A stretch of DNA of 64,000 nucleotides from Streptomyces sp. NA02950 (GTDB lineage: Bacteria > Actinomycetota > Actinomycetes > Streptomycetales > Streptomycetaceae), in NCBI RefSeq assembly GCF_013364155.1, contig NZ_CP054916.1, positions 8,586,001 through 8,650,000 of the forward strand, given 5' to 3'. A model generated the notes under the pieces. It worked only from the letters and a program-made list of their open reading frames with translations, had not been told where the DNA came from and made no database searches. Positions 36,192 through 44,312 of this stretch are shown piece after piece. The first letter of the stretch is position 1. Every line of letters starts with the position of its first letter. The translations under genes and the position numbers were made by a program.

Positions 36192-37319
36192 TCAGGCGGC
36201 GGGCGGCAGGTCCACCAGAAGCGCCAGCGCCGACCGGTGCCGGTCGGCGGTGCCCAGCGCCAGCGCGCCGCTCTTGGCCCGCTTGAGATACAGATGCACC
36301 GGGTGCTCCCAGGTGAAGCCGATACCGCCGTGCAGTTGCAGCGCGGCCTCGGCGGTCTCCACCACCGCCTCCGAGACGAACGCCTGCGCCAGCGACGCCT
36401 CCAGCGCGGTGTGCGGCGAACCGGCGTCCAGCGCGGCGACGGCGTTACGGGCCACCGCCCGCGCCTGCGAGACCAGCCCGTACAGATCGGCCAGCCGGTG
36501 CTTCACCGCCTGGAACGAACCGACCGGCCTGCCGAACTGATGACGCTCCCTCACATACCCCACCGTGGTCGTCAGACACCATTCGGCCACCCCGAGCTGC
36601 TCGGACGCCAGCAGCGCCGCCCCGGTGGTGAGCGCCACCTCCAGCACCCGTATCGCCTCGTTCCCCAGGGCCACCGGCACGGCGGGCGCCGAGCGCAGGG
36701 TGAGGTCCGCCAGCGGCCGGGTGAGGTCCAGCGAACGGCGCGGGGTGACGGTCACGGTGTCGCCCGCCGCGGCGAGGTCCACCAGATACAGACCAGGGCC
36801 CGCCGCACCGGTGGCCGGAACCAGCAGCACCCGCGCGGGCAGCGCGTCGGCGACGCTGGTGACCGTACCGCTGAGGGCGGAGCCGCTGAGCCGCACCGCG
36901 TCGGGGAAGGGCAGCCCGGGGCTGGTGGAGAACGGTACGGCCAGTGCCGCGGCCCGACGGCCCGCGGCCACCTCGGGCAGCACCCGGGTCTCGTCCGCCG
37001 CCATCAGCGCGGCCGTCACCAGCACACTGCTGCCGAGATACGGCACCGGCGCCACCGCGCGGCCCAGCTCCTCCAGGACCACGGCCGTCTCCCGCCAGCC
37101 CGCGCCCGCGCCGCCGTACTCCTCGGGCACGCTCAGACCGGTCACCCCCAGCTCGGCCCCGAGCGCCCGCCACAGCCCGGTGTCGTACGGCTCGTCGCTC
37201 TCGATCCGGGCGAGCAGCGCAACGGCCGGGCAGCGGTCGGCCAGCAGGGCGCGCAGCGGAAGCCGCAGTTCGTCCTCGACCTCGTTGTACAGCAGATCGA
37301 CTGTGGGCTCAGTACTCAC
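36192..37319 (-). CDS. Acyl-CoA dehydrogenase, FadE28-like subunit
   Basis: A 375-residue flavoprotein-fold protein for alpha,beta-dehydrogenation of acyl-CoA. The C-terminal helical domain is typical (RHQFGRPVGSFQAVKHRLAD near 275, LQLHGGIGFTWEHPVHLYLKRAK near 338), while the N-terminal half is divergent. In actinobacteria such shortened dehydrogenases pair with a second one encoded beside them to form alpha2beta2 enzymes, for example FadE28-FadE29 in sterol side-chain degradation. GTG 37319 overlaps the stop of the upstream dehydrogenase gene (GTGA) and has GGAAGGA 9 nt upstream; a GTG at 37337 is an alternative. The overlap supports stoichiometric production of both subunits. Confidence 0.92.
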   Translation of the reverse strand: MSTEPTVDLLYNEVEDELRLPLRALLADRCPAVALLARIESDEPYDTGLWRALGAELGVTGLSVPEEYGGAGAGWRETAVVLEELGRAVAPVPYLGSSVLVTAALMAADETRVLPEVAAGRRAAALAVPFSTSPGLPFPDAVRLSGSALSGTVTSVADALPARVLLVPATGAAGPGLYLVDLAAAGDTVTVTPRRSLDLTRPLADLTLRSAPAVPVALGNEAIRVLEVALTTGAALLASEQLGVAEWCLTTTVGYVRERHQFGRPVGSFQAVKHRLADLYGLVSQARAVARNAVAALDAGSPHTALEASLAQAFVSEAVVETAEAALQLHGGIGFTWEHPVHLYLKRAKSGALALGTADRHRSALALLVDLPPAA

Positions 37320-38560
37320 CTGGGGAGGTCCTTCCACGGGATGGTCTTGTCGCTCCGGGGCTCCGGCGGCAGTCCGAGCACCCGCTCGGCGATCACATTG
37401 CGCAGGATCTCCGTGGTGCCGCCCTCGATCGAATTGCCCTTCGTCCGCAGGTAGAAGAAGCCGAAGGAGCGGGTGGAGAAGTCGTCGTCGGGCTCCGGCC
37501 GCCGGAAGGTCCAGTCGTCGTAGCCGAGCCCCTCCTCCCCGAGGAGGTCCAGGGCCAGCCCGGACATCCGCTGGTTGAGACCGGCGAACGCGATCTTCGC
37601 GGCGGAGCCCTCCGGACCCGGCTGCCCGGCGGCCAGCTGCTGGCGCAGCCGCTCCGCGGTCAGCCGCAGCGCCTCCGCGTCCACCCAGGCACGCACCACC
37701 GAGGAGTGCAGCCCGGAGGTGCGCAGTTCGGGCCGCTCCCGCCAGAGCCGGGCCAGCCCGCCGGCCAGACCGCCTTCGCGCGGCATCGCCCCGGCGCCGA
37801 TGGCGACGCGCTCGTTCATCAGCGTGCCGGAGGCCACCTTCCAGCCGTCGCCGACCGCGCCCACCCGGTGGGTGTCCGGGATCCGCACATCGGTCAGGAA
37901 CACCTCGTTGAACTCGGCTTCACCGGTGGCCTGGCGCAGCGGCCGCACCTCGACACCCGGGGCCCGCATGTCGACCAGGAAGTAGCTCAGCCCCTGGTGC
38001 TTGGGCAGCTCGGGGCCGGTCCGGGCGACCAGCAGCCCCCAGTGCGCCTCGTGTGCCACCGAGGTCCACACCTTCTGGCCGTTGACCACCCAGTCGCCGG
38101 TGGCCTCGTCCCGCTCCGCGCGGGTGGCCAGCGCCGCCAGATCGGAACCGGCGCCCGGTTCGCTGAAGAGCTGACACCACACCTCCCGGCGGGTGAACAG
38201 CGGCCGCAGGAACCGCTTCTTCTGCGCCTCGTCACCGAAGGCGAGCAGCACCGGGGCGGCCATGCCGAGCCCGATGGTGTGCAGCCCCGGGGCGCGTGGC
38301 GGCGCCCCGGCGGCCGTGAGCTCGTCGTCCACCACGGACTGGAGGGCGCGCGGTGCGCTCAGCCCGCCGTGTCCGGGCGGGAAGTGCACCCAGGCGAGCC
38401 CGGCGTCGAACAGCGCGCCCAGGAACTCCACCGGGTCGGTCGTGGCCGGGTCATGGGCGGTGACGACGTCGTGAACGGCCGACCTGAGCCGGTCGGCCGT
38501 CCACGTCCTGTCCGTCCGCTTGTCCGTCCGCGTGCCGCGCGCCGGTTGTGCTGATGCCAT
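37316..38560 (-). CDS. Acyl-CoA dehydrogenase, FadE29-like subunit
   Basis: A 414-residue acyl-CoA dehydrogenase. The flavin- and substrate-binding middle segment (CQLFSEPGAGSDLAALAT near 145, VVNGQKVWTS near 172) and the C-terminal SIEGGTTEILRNVIAERVLGLP, which carries a catalytic-position Glu, are well preserved. The first 35 residues are polar and extra. It is coupled to the following FadE28-like gene by a 4-bp overlap. ATG 38560 has AAAGG 8 nt upstream. Together they probably catalyse the first oxidation step on the branched or side-chain substrate whose racemase, hydratase/dehydrogenase and thiolase are encoded nearby on the other strand. Confidence 0.93.
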   Translation of the reverse strand: MASAQPARGTRTDKRTDRTWTADRLRSAVHDVVTAHDPATTDPVEFLGALFDAGLAWVHFPPGHGGLSAPRALQSVVDDELTAAGAPPRAPGLHTIGLGMAAPVLLAFGDEAQKKRFLRPLFTRREVWCQLFSEPGAGSDLAALATRAERDEATGDWVVNGQKVWTSVAHEAHWGLLVARTGPELPKHQGLSYFLVDMRAPGVEVRPLRQATGEAEFNEVFLTDVRIPDTHRVGAVGDGWKVASGTLMNERVAIGAGAMPREGGLAGGLARLWRERPELRTSGLHSSVVRAWVDAEALRLTAERLRQQLAAGQPGPEGSAAKIAFAGLNQRMSGLALDLLGEEGLGYDDWTFRRPEPDDDFSTRSFGFFYLRTKGNSIEGGTTEILRNVIAERVLGLPPEPRSDKTIPWKDLPR

Positions 38561-38824
38561 GCGGATTGCCTTTCAGGGGGCGGGCGCCGCGCTCGACGGC
38601 CCGGCGCGCTGATCCGGTGTGGACCCCGCTTCCGCCCCCGGGGCCGCCGCTTCGGCCCCGCTCGGGGGCGGAGCGGGATTGCCCCTGGCCGGAATCACAC
38701 GGCCGGGGCTCGCGGCCCGGGTTCCGTCCCCACGGCCCGGCCGCCACGTCCAGTGGACCACCGTCCCGCACCACGACGATGAGTGATCGCTACTCCATCG
38801 CGGCCATCCGCCGTGAGGCGTACG

Positions 38825-39259
38825 TCACTCCCAGGGGTCCAGGTCCACGACCGCCTTCCGGGCCGCCTCCAGCAGCGCGTCCGGCATCGGCACCGCCTTG
38901 CGCGCCACGGTGTCCATATGCACCCCCGTCAGCACGGTCACCGCGCAGATCTCACCGGTGACCGCGTGTTCCATCCGGTGGCAGAAGCGCACGACCTTGC
39001 TCTTCGCCTCCAGGAACGCCGAGCGGATCACCACGGTGTCCCCGGCGTGCAGCTCCCGCCGGTAGGAGATCCGCTGGTCCACCGCGGCCGTACCGCGGCC
39101 CTCGGAGCGCAGATAGTCCGGAGTGAGGCCGACGGAGGCCATCAACTGCCAGGTGGCCTCGTCGAACTTGCCCACGTACCACATGACGTTCATATGTCCC
39201 ATGTGGTCGCAGTGCCAGGGGTACACCGTGCCCCGGTAGGTGACCGCCAACTCCGTCAT
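38825..39259 (-). CDS. Hotdog-fold acyl-CoA thioesterase (4HBT family)
   Basis: A 144-residue hotdog protein that hydrolyses acyl-CoA. The motif HCDHMGHMNVMWYVGKFDEA (residues about 14-33) matches the 4-hydroxybenzoyl-CoA thioesterase signature with its catalytic Asp, and the later RRELHAGDTVVIRS and CHRMEHAVTGEICAV strands are typical. ATG 39259 has GGGAGA 9 nt upstream; longer in-frame extensions upstream are low-complexity and not part of the fold. It sits 264 bp upstream of the dehydrogenase pair on the same strand and could release CoA from dead-end or chain-shortened intermediates. Confidence 0.92.
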   Translation of the reverse strand: MTELAVTYRGTVYPWHCDHMGHMNVMWYVGKFDEATWQLMASVGLTPDYLRSEGRGTAAVDQRISYRRELHAGDTVVIRSAFLEAKSKVVRFCHRMEHAVTGEICAVTVLTGVHMDTVARKAVPMPDALLEAARKAVVDLDPWE

Positions 39260-39335
39260 ACGCGCCCGTCTCCCTGTTCCGCCGTGCTGATCAGCACACG
39301 CTAGACGGTGCGTGGTGCGAGGGAATGAGCAATGG

Positions 39336-39518
39336 CTACTCCATCGCGCCACGCACCACGGCCACCAGCCGGGCCGCGATCTCCTTGTCGGTGAGTCCGC
39401 CGGCGGCCGGCGCCGCCACGTACGCTCCCGCGGCGACAAGGTCGGCCCCTCGCCCAGGAAGTGCGCGGGCCGGCTCCGCGTAGACCTCGGCGGCGTACGG
39501 CTGCGCCCCGCACGCCGT
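39336..39518 (-). pseudogene. Possible C-terminal remnant of a TetR-like regulator
   Basis: A 61-codon minus-strand frame ending at TAG 39336 reads as a plausible protein end (AEVYAEPARALPG, ADLVAAGAYVAAPAAGGL, TDKEIAARLVAVVRGAME), a pattern I associate with the C-terminal helices of TetR-type regulators. An in-frame TGA (39519-39521) stops it upstream, and no start codon with a ribosome site or N-terminal helix-turn-helix is found before it. I read it as a decayed gene fragment. The family assignment is tentative. Confidence 0.35.
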
Positions 39519-39697
39519 TCACCCTCACGTCCGGTCAGGGTCGGGCGCTCGGACACCGCCGGGCCGAGCGGTCCCGGTACGGGACACGAGGCGACGGGGG
39601 GACGCCGCAGCCCGCACGGCTGACGTCATGCTGCCTCTTCCGGACCATCGGGAGAGTCATCAGCCTCCGCCCCCTCGGGGACCACCGCATCCGTAGA

Positions 39698-39729
39698 ACC
39701 ACCGGTGGCGATCGGTGGCCACCGGTGGT
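39698..39729 (-). terminator. Hairpin downstream of CGNR gene
   Basis: ACCACCGGTGGC (39698-39709) and GCCACCGGTGGT (39718-39729) are perfect 12-bp arms with an 8-nt loop, 36 nt beyond the end of the minus-strand CGNR gene. Each arm is also internally palindromic (CCACCGGTGG). Confidence 0.6.
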
Positions 39730-39764
39730 CGCTCAGGCCCGGGACGTGCAGGTCCCGAAGGGTG

Positions 39765-40319
39765 TCAGATTCTGGCCCGCCGGTGGGCCGCGACCCGCTC
39801 GCGGGTGGCGCACCGCCGGGAGCAGTAGCGGCGCTCGGGGCCACTGCCCAGGGTGAGGAAGACATTCCGGCAGCTCGGCGAGGCGCACACGCCGCCGGGC
39901 GGGCGCTGCCGGTCCCAGATCAGCACGGTCAGCGCCATACAGGACGAGGCGAGCAACCACTCGTCCCACGGGGCGTTGTCGTCGCTGTCGAGATGCGGAT
40001 GCCACGGGGAGGTGCCGTCGTGAGAGCTGAGCCGGACCCGGCCCGTGGCCTCCCGCAGCAGGGAGTTGAGCACGGACGCGGCGCGGTCGGTGTCCCCGGC
40101 GGTGAAGACCTCGCGCAGACGCCCGGCGGCGGCCCGCATCGCGGCGACGTCCTCGGCGGAGAGCTCGAGGGGGCCCGGTTCGCCGTGCGCGAGCAGCACC
40201 TCGGCGATCGCGGCGGGCTCGGGGCACTCCTCGGCCAGGGCATTGACCAGGGCGGCGGTACGGTGCGCGGTGGCCTGCACCGAATGCCGGGTGGACCAGG
40301 CGTCGTTCGGGGGCGGCAT
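39765..40319 (-). CDS. CGNR zinc-finger domain protein (ABATE domain family)
   Basis: A 184-residue protein. The N-terminal part (about 1-120) is the ABATE-type stress domain usually found before CGNR fingers; the C-terminus has the zinc finger CASPSCRNVFL..RRYCSRRCATRERVAAHR (about 145-182), with four Cys. Such proteins are presumed DNA-binding regulators. ATG 40319 is preferred over ATG 40337 because a TACCGT -10-like element about 8 nt upstream would give a leaderless transcript, a common start type in this genus; this choice is tentative. It is divergent from an MFS gene only 56 bp away and probably regulates it. Confidence 0.85.
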   Translation of the reverse strand: MPPPNDAWSTRHSVQATAHRTAALVNALAEECPEPAAIAEVLLAHGEPGPLELSAEDVAAMRAAAGRLREVFTAGDTDRAASVLNSLLREATGRVRLSSHDGTSPWHPHLDSDDNAPWDEWLLASSCMALTVLIWDRQRPPGGVCASPSCRNVFLTLGSGPERRYCSRRCATRERVAAHRRARI

Positions 40320-40323
40320 GGCC

Positions 40324-40366
40324 TTACGGTAACGCATCTGGCGCGATTTTGAGTTACCTCCGTAAC
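40324..40366. promoter_or_regulatory. Two TTAC/GTAA palindromes in a divergent promoter
   Basis: TTACGGTAA (40324-40332) and GTTAC-CTCC-GTAAC (40353-40366) lie between the CGNR and MFS starts. The sequence TAACGT (40363-40368) is 7 nt before the MFS ATG, fitting a leaderless -10 element overlapping the second palindrome. The boxes are candidate sites for the CGNR protein. Confidence 0.5.
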
Positions 40367-40375
40367 GTGCCGGGC

Positions 40376-41560
40376 ATGAAGAGGCGTTACTCGCTCGGGA
40401 GGTATCTGTCCGGGGCGGCAGCCGCCCGCACCGGGGACGAGACGGCGGGGCCCGCGCTGCTGCTGGCCGGGCTCGCTCTCACCGGCTCGGCGTCCTCGGG
40501 GTCGTCCCTGCTGGCGGGCTTCACCGTGGCGGCGGCGGTCGGTGGACCCGTGGCCGGGACACTGCTCGACCGGTCCGCCCGGCCGGGCCGGGTGCTGACC
40601 GCGGCGCTCGCCCTGCACGCCGTCGCGCTGGCCGCGATCCCGCTGGGCCTCGGCCGGGTGCCGTTCGCCGTCACCCTCGCCCTCGCACTGGGCGCGGGGC
40701 TGCTCGGCCCGGTCCTGTCGGGCGGCTGGACCGCCCAACTGCCCAAGCTGATACCGCCGGAGGCCGTTTCGCGGGCCTACGCGCTGGATGCCATGACCTT
40801 CGGTCTGGGAACCCTGGTGGGGCCCGCCCTCGCCGGAACCGTCGCGGCCCTGGCCGGGGCACCGGCCGCCGTGGCGGTGGCCGTCGTCCTGCTCTGCCTC
40901 GCGCTGCCCGCGGCCTGGACGTTGCCCCCGGCCCGGCGCCCGGTTCCGGCAGTGCATCGGAATCGCCCGGTCCTCACCGAGCTCACCGCCGGGGCCCGCG
41001 CCATCCTCCGCAACCGGGCCCTGGCCCGCGCCACCGCCACCTCCGTGATCACCTGTGCGGGCGAGGGCGCGTTCATCACCTGCGCTCCGCTGCTCGGTGC
41101 CGCGGTGTTCGGCGGGGCGGACCGCGGGGCGCTGCTGCTGTCCGCCTCCGCCGCCGCGTCACTCGCCGCGAGTGCGCTGCTCTCCCGCCACCCCAGTCCG
41201 CTGCGCCCGGACGCCGTCATCGGGGGCAGCGCCGTGGTCCTGGCCATGGCGTCGCTGCTGGCGGCCAGCGGACGGCCCGCCGTGGTCATCGCCGCCGTGC
41301 TCCTCGCCGGGGCCGCCGAAGGCCCCGGTCTCGCCGCCCTGTTCGCGGTGCGCCACCGTGAGGCGCCGGAGCGGCTGCGCGGCCGGATCGTCACCACCGG
41401 CGCCGGTCTGAAGGTCACCGGCTTCGCCCTCGGAGCGGGCCTGGCCGGGCCGGTCGCGGCCCGGTCCCTCCCCGGGGCGCTGCTGACCGCCGCCGGGTTC
41501 GGCCTGCTCGCGGCCCTCGTCCACACCCTGATGTCCCGTGGGTGGATGTCCCGTGGGTGA
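40376..41560 (+). CDS. MFS transporter
   Basis: A 394-residue hydrophobic protein with about 12 predicted membrane helices, small-residue rich, with the loop ARPGRVLTAALALHAVALAAI near residue 65 corresponding to MFS motif A territory (LLDRSARPGR). No signature identifies the substrate. ATG 40376 lacks a ribosome site but is 7 nt downstream of a -10-like TAACGT, suggesting leaderless expression. It ends with a near-duplicated MSRGWMSRG tail. Being divergent from a CGNR regulator, it is probably a drug or metabolite exporter under its control. Confidence 0.85.
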   Translation: MKRRYSLGRYLSGAAAARTGDETAGPALLLAGLALTGSASSGSSLLAGFTVAAAVGGPVAGTLLDRSARPGRVLTAALALHAVALAAIPLGLGRVPFAVTLALALGAGLLGPVLSGGWTAQLPKLIPPEAVSRAYALDAMTFGLGTLVGPALAGTVAALAGAPAAVAVAVVLLCLALPAAWTLPPARRPVPAVHRNRPVLTELTAGARAILRNRALARATATSVITCAGEGAFITCAPLLGAAVFGGADRGALLLSASAAASLAASALLSRHPSPLRPDAVIGGSAVVLAMASLLAASGRPAVVIAAVLLAGAAEGPGLAALFAVRHREAPERLRGRIVTTGAGLKVTGFALGAGLAGPVAARSLPGALLTAAGFGLLAALVHTLMSRGWMSRG

Positions 41561-41715
41561 TGTCCTCTCCTTCTGATCCGGCGCCCTCGAGTGGACCCCG
41601 GCTCGGGGCGTCGTTCTCCCCGGAAGTGCGCCGCGATTCTTCTCGCATGCGGCAGTTGCGGGTCGATGACCTTTTCCGGCGCGTTGACGGCCCGTCCGAA
41701 ACATTCCCCTCTCCT

Positions 41716-41755
41716 GGAAATCCCGGAAATCCCGGAAATCCCGGAAATCCCGGAA
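41716..41755. repeat. Four tandem copies of a 9-bp unit (GGAAATCCC)
   Basis: Perfect copies occupy 41716-41724, 41725-41733, 41734-41742 and 41743-41751, followed by a partial GGAA. They lie 73-113 bp upstream of the PTS EIIAB gene in a 268-bp gap with no gene. The repeats could be tandem regulator sites or a slippage-prone tract. Confidence 0.9.
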
Positions 41756-41828
41756 TGGGGTGGGGCGGTCGTACACGGAATGCGCACGGGTCTCGAGACC
41801 GCTCCGTGTGTATGCCACGATTTCGTTC

Positions 41829-42674
41829 ATGGAAGAACTGATAAGCCTCCTCCCTGTCGAGGCCGTTCGGCTCGACGTACAGGTGGCCGATTGGCGCGAA
41901 GCGATCCGTGTCGCCGGTGGACTCATGGTCGGCACGGGTGTCACCACCGATGACTACACCGCCGAGATGATCGCCAATGTCGAGGAGAACGGGCCGTACA
42001 TCGTCATCGCCCCCGGCCTGGCCTTCGCCCACGCACGGCCGTCCCCCGCCGTCCTGGCCACCGGAATGTCCTGGGTGCGGCTGGCCGAACCGGTCACCTT
42101 CGGGCACGCGTCGAACGACCCGGTCGACCTCGTCGTGGGCCTCGCGGCCGGGGACTCCGGCGCGCACACCGCGGCGATGGCGGGCCTGGCCCGGCTGCTG
42201 GGCGACCCCGGCACCGCGTCCGCCCTGGCCGCGGCGGCCACCCCCGAAGCGCTGCGCGCCGTCCTCGCAGGCGGGTCCGAACCCGAATCCGCCGAGCCCA
42301 GAACCACCGCGCCCGAACCCCCCGCCGCCGCGGCCACCGAACCCGCGGCCACCGGCGCGGCGGAGACGGCCGAGGCCGGACCCGCGGCCCTGCACAAGAT
42401 CCTCACCGTGTGCGGCAACGGCGTAGGCACCAGCCTCTTCCTCAAGCACACCCTGGAACAGGTGCTGGACCACTGGGGCTGGTCCCGGTACGTCACCGTG
42501 GAGGCCACCGACACCATCTCCGCCAAGGGCAAGGCGTCCGAGGCCGTCGCCCTGCTCACCTCGCGCGAGATCGCCAGGACCCTGGGGGATGTGGGACGGC
42601 CGGTGAAGGTCGTCCAGGACTTCACCAGCACCGCCGAGGTGGACGCGGTGCTCCGGGACACGTACGACGTCTGA
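41829..42674 (+). CDS. PTS system EIIA-EIIB fusion, ascorbate/SgaAB type
   Basis: A 281-residue phosphotransfer protein of the ascorbate-galactitol PTS superfamily. The N-terminal EIIA domain (1-148) has the phosphorylatable His68 in LAFAHARP; a Pro/Ala/Glu-rich linker (149-186) joins it to EIIB (187-281) with the phosphocysteine Cys195 in ILTVCGNGVGTSLFLK. In most bacteria these are separate proteins (UlaC and UlaB). ATG 41829 has no clear ribosome site. The EIIC gene follows after 22 bp. No catabolic gene (lactonase, decarboxylase, epimerase) is adjacent, so the sugar is uncertain. Confidence 0.92.
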   Translation: MEELISLLPVEAVRLDVQVADWREAIRVAGGLMVGTGVTTDDYTAEMIANVEENGPYIVIAPGLAFAHARPSPAVLATGMSWVRLAEPVTFGHASNDPVDLVVGLAAGDSGAHTAAMAGLARLLGDPGTASALAAAATPEALRAVLAGGSEPESAEPRTTAPEPPAAAATEPAATGAAETAEAGPAALHKILTVCGNGVGTSLFLKHTLEQVLDHWGWSRYVTVEATDTISAKGKASEAVALLTSREIARTLGDVGRPVKVVQDFTSTAEVDAVLRDTYDV

Positions 42675-42696
42675 ACGACGGGAACAGTAAAGAATC

Positions 42697-44250
42697 ATGG
42701 GCTGGCTTGTCACCCTCGCGAAATTTCTCGTCAACGAGATCCTGAGCGAACCCGCGTATCTGATCGGCATCATCACCGCCGTCGGACTCATCGCGCTGAG
42801 GAAATCCGCCGGGCAGATCATTGGCGGTGCCATCAAGGCGACACTCGGATTTCTGCTCATCGGTGCGGGGGCGGGGTTGGTCACCAACTCCCTTGCCCCG
42901 CTGGGCACAATGATCCAGGGTGTCACAGGCGCCCATGGAGTCATCCCCACAAATGAGGCGATCGTCGGTATCGCCCAGGACCGATTCGGCTCCCGGGTCG
43001 CCTGGCTGATGATCCTGGGTTTTGTGGTCAGCCTGCTGCTGGCGCGCTTCACCCCGCTGCGCTATGTCTTTCTGACCGGACATCACATGCTGTTCATGGC
43101 GACCCTGTTGACCGTGGTCCTGGCCGGCGCCGGACAGCCGACGGTCGCCGTGGTCGCGGTCGGCGGAGTGCTGCTGGGCATCCTGCTGGTCGCCATGCCC
43201 GCCTTCGCGCACCCCTGGACCAAGCGCGTCACCGGCAATGACACCGTGGCCATAGGCCACTTCGGCACGGCCGGGTACATCGTCGCGGGCGCCGCCGGAC
43301 GGGCGGTCGGCAAGCGCAGCCGCAGCACGGAGGAGATGAAACTCCCCGAGGGACTGCGCTTCCTGCGCGACTCGATGGTGGCAACCGCCCTGTCCATGCT
43401 GCTGATCTACCTGGCGCTGGCGGTGGCCTTTCTCGCCAAGGAGGGGAAGAAGGCGGCCTTCAAGGCGTTCGCCGACGGCTCCGGTGGTGTGGCCACCGGC
43501 ACCGGCAACTATCTGATGCAGTCGGTGATGCAGGGCCTCCAGTTCGGCATCGCCGTCGCGGTGATCCTCTTCGGTGTCCGGACCATCCTCGGTGAGCTCG
43601 TGCCGGCCTTCCAGGGCATCGCCCGGAAGGTCGTGCCTGGCGCCCTGCCCGCGCTGGACGCGCCGATCGTCTTCCCGTACGCGCAGAACGCCGTACTGAT
43701 CGGCTTCCTCTCCAGCTTTACCGGCGGTCTGGTCAGCCTGGGCCTGCTGACCTGGATCTTCAACCCGGCTTTCGGACTCGTCCTGGTGCTGCCCGGGCTG
43801 GTGCCGCACTTCTTCACCGGGGGTGCCGCGGGTGTCTACGGCAACGCCACTGGCGGGCGGCGCGGCGCGGTCGTGGGCGCGTTCCTCAACGGGGTGCTCA
43901 TCACCTTCCTGCCCGCGCTGCTGCTGAAGGTGCTCGGTGCCTTCGGTGACCAGAACACCACCTTCGGCGACGCCGACTTCGGCTGGTTCGGGGCGCTCAT
44001 CGGCAACGCGGGCAAGGCCGGTGGCGCCGCGGGCCTGGTGGTCATCCTGCTGATCGGCCTCGCGGTGCTGGGCGCCGCCGTGCTGGTGCAGAAGCGGGTG
44101 GTCGACACCGGCTGGGACCCGGGCGCGGCGCGCGACGCCCTGATGCCCGCCCCGCCCGCCGCATCCGCCGAGGTCGGCGCGGCGGTCCCGGCGGCCTTCG
44201 CCAGGATCCCGCCGCCCGCGGGCGCCCCGGTGCCCCCACCGCCGCGCTGA
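42697..44250 (+). CDS. PTS ascorbate-type transporter EIIC (UlaA family)
   Basis: A 517-residue membrane permease of the UlaA/SgaT family with about 11 helices. Family landmarks include the GVTGAHGVIPTNEAIVGIAQ loop near residue 78, LTGHHMLFMA near 127, IGHFGTAGYIVAG near 186 and FFTGGAAGVYGNATGGRRGA near 370. It takes up its sugar while phosphate passes from EIIA His68 via EIIB Cys195 of the upstream fusion protein. The C-terminal 40 residues are Ala/Pro-rich, ending in a proline run, and are probably cytoplasmic. The call of L-ascorbate as substrate is by family only. Confidence 0.93.
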   Translation: MGWLVTLAKFLVNEILSEPAYLIGIITAVGLIALRKSAGQIIGGAIKATLGFLLIGAGAGLVTNSLAPLGTMIQGVTGAHGVIPTNEAIVGIAQDRFGSRVAWLMILGFVVSLLLARFTPLRYVFLTGHHMLFMATLLTVVLAGAGQPTVAVVAVGGVLLGILLVAMPAFAHPWTKRVTGNDTVAIGHFGTAGYIVAGAAGRAVGKRSRSTEEMKLPEGLRFLRDSMVATALSMLLIYLALAVAFLAKEGKKAAFKAFADGSGGVATGTGNYLMQSVMQGLQFGIAVAVILFGVRTILGELVPAFQGIARKVVPGALPALDAPIVFPYAQNAVLIGFLSSFTGGLVSLGLLTWIFNPAFGLVLVLPGLVPHFFTGGAAGVYGNATGGRRGAVVGAFLNGVLITFLPALLLKVLGAFGDQNTTFGDADFGWFGALIGNAGKAGGAAGLVVILLIGLAVLGAAVLVQKRVVDTGWDPGAARDALMPAPPAASAEVGAAVPAAFARIPPPAGAPVPPPPR

Positions 44251-44277
44251 CCCCCACCGCCGCGCTTCCCCCGGTGT

Positions 44278-44309
44278 CCGGTGGTCCCGGGACACCCCGG
44301 GACCACCGG
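44278..44309. terminator. Bidirectional hairpin, perfect 14-bp stem
   Basis: CCGGTGGTCCCGGG (44278-44291), loop ACAC, CCCGGGACCACCGG (44296-44309), between the convergent EIIC and UvrA-like genes. Confidence 0.85.
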
Positions 44310-44312
44310 TGG

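Noticed and set aside
39260..39556. N-terminal extension of the thioesterase
   Set aside because: The extension is Arg-rich low-complexity sequence, while ATG 39259 has a good ribosome site and starts the hotdog fold.
41716..41755. CRISPR-like array
   Set aside because: Units are 9 bp with no spacers.
41542..41841. Short plus-strand frame encoding GNP repeats across the 9-bp tandem repeat
   Set aside because: No ribosome site or family similarity, and the frame simply translates the repeat.
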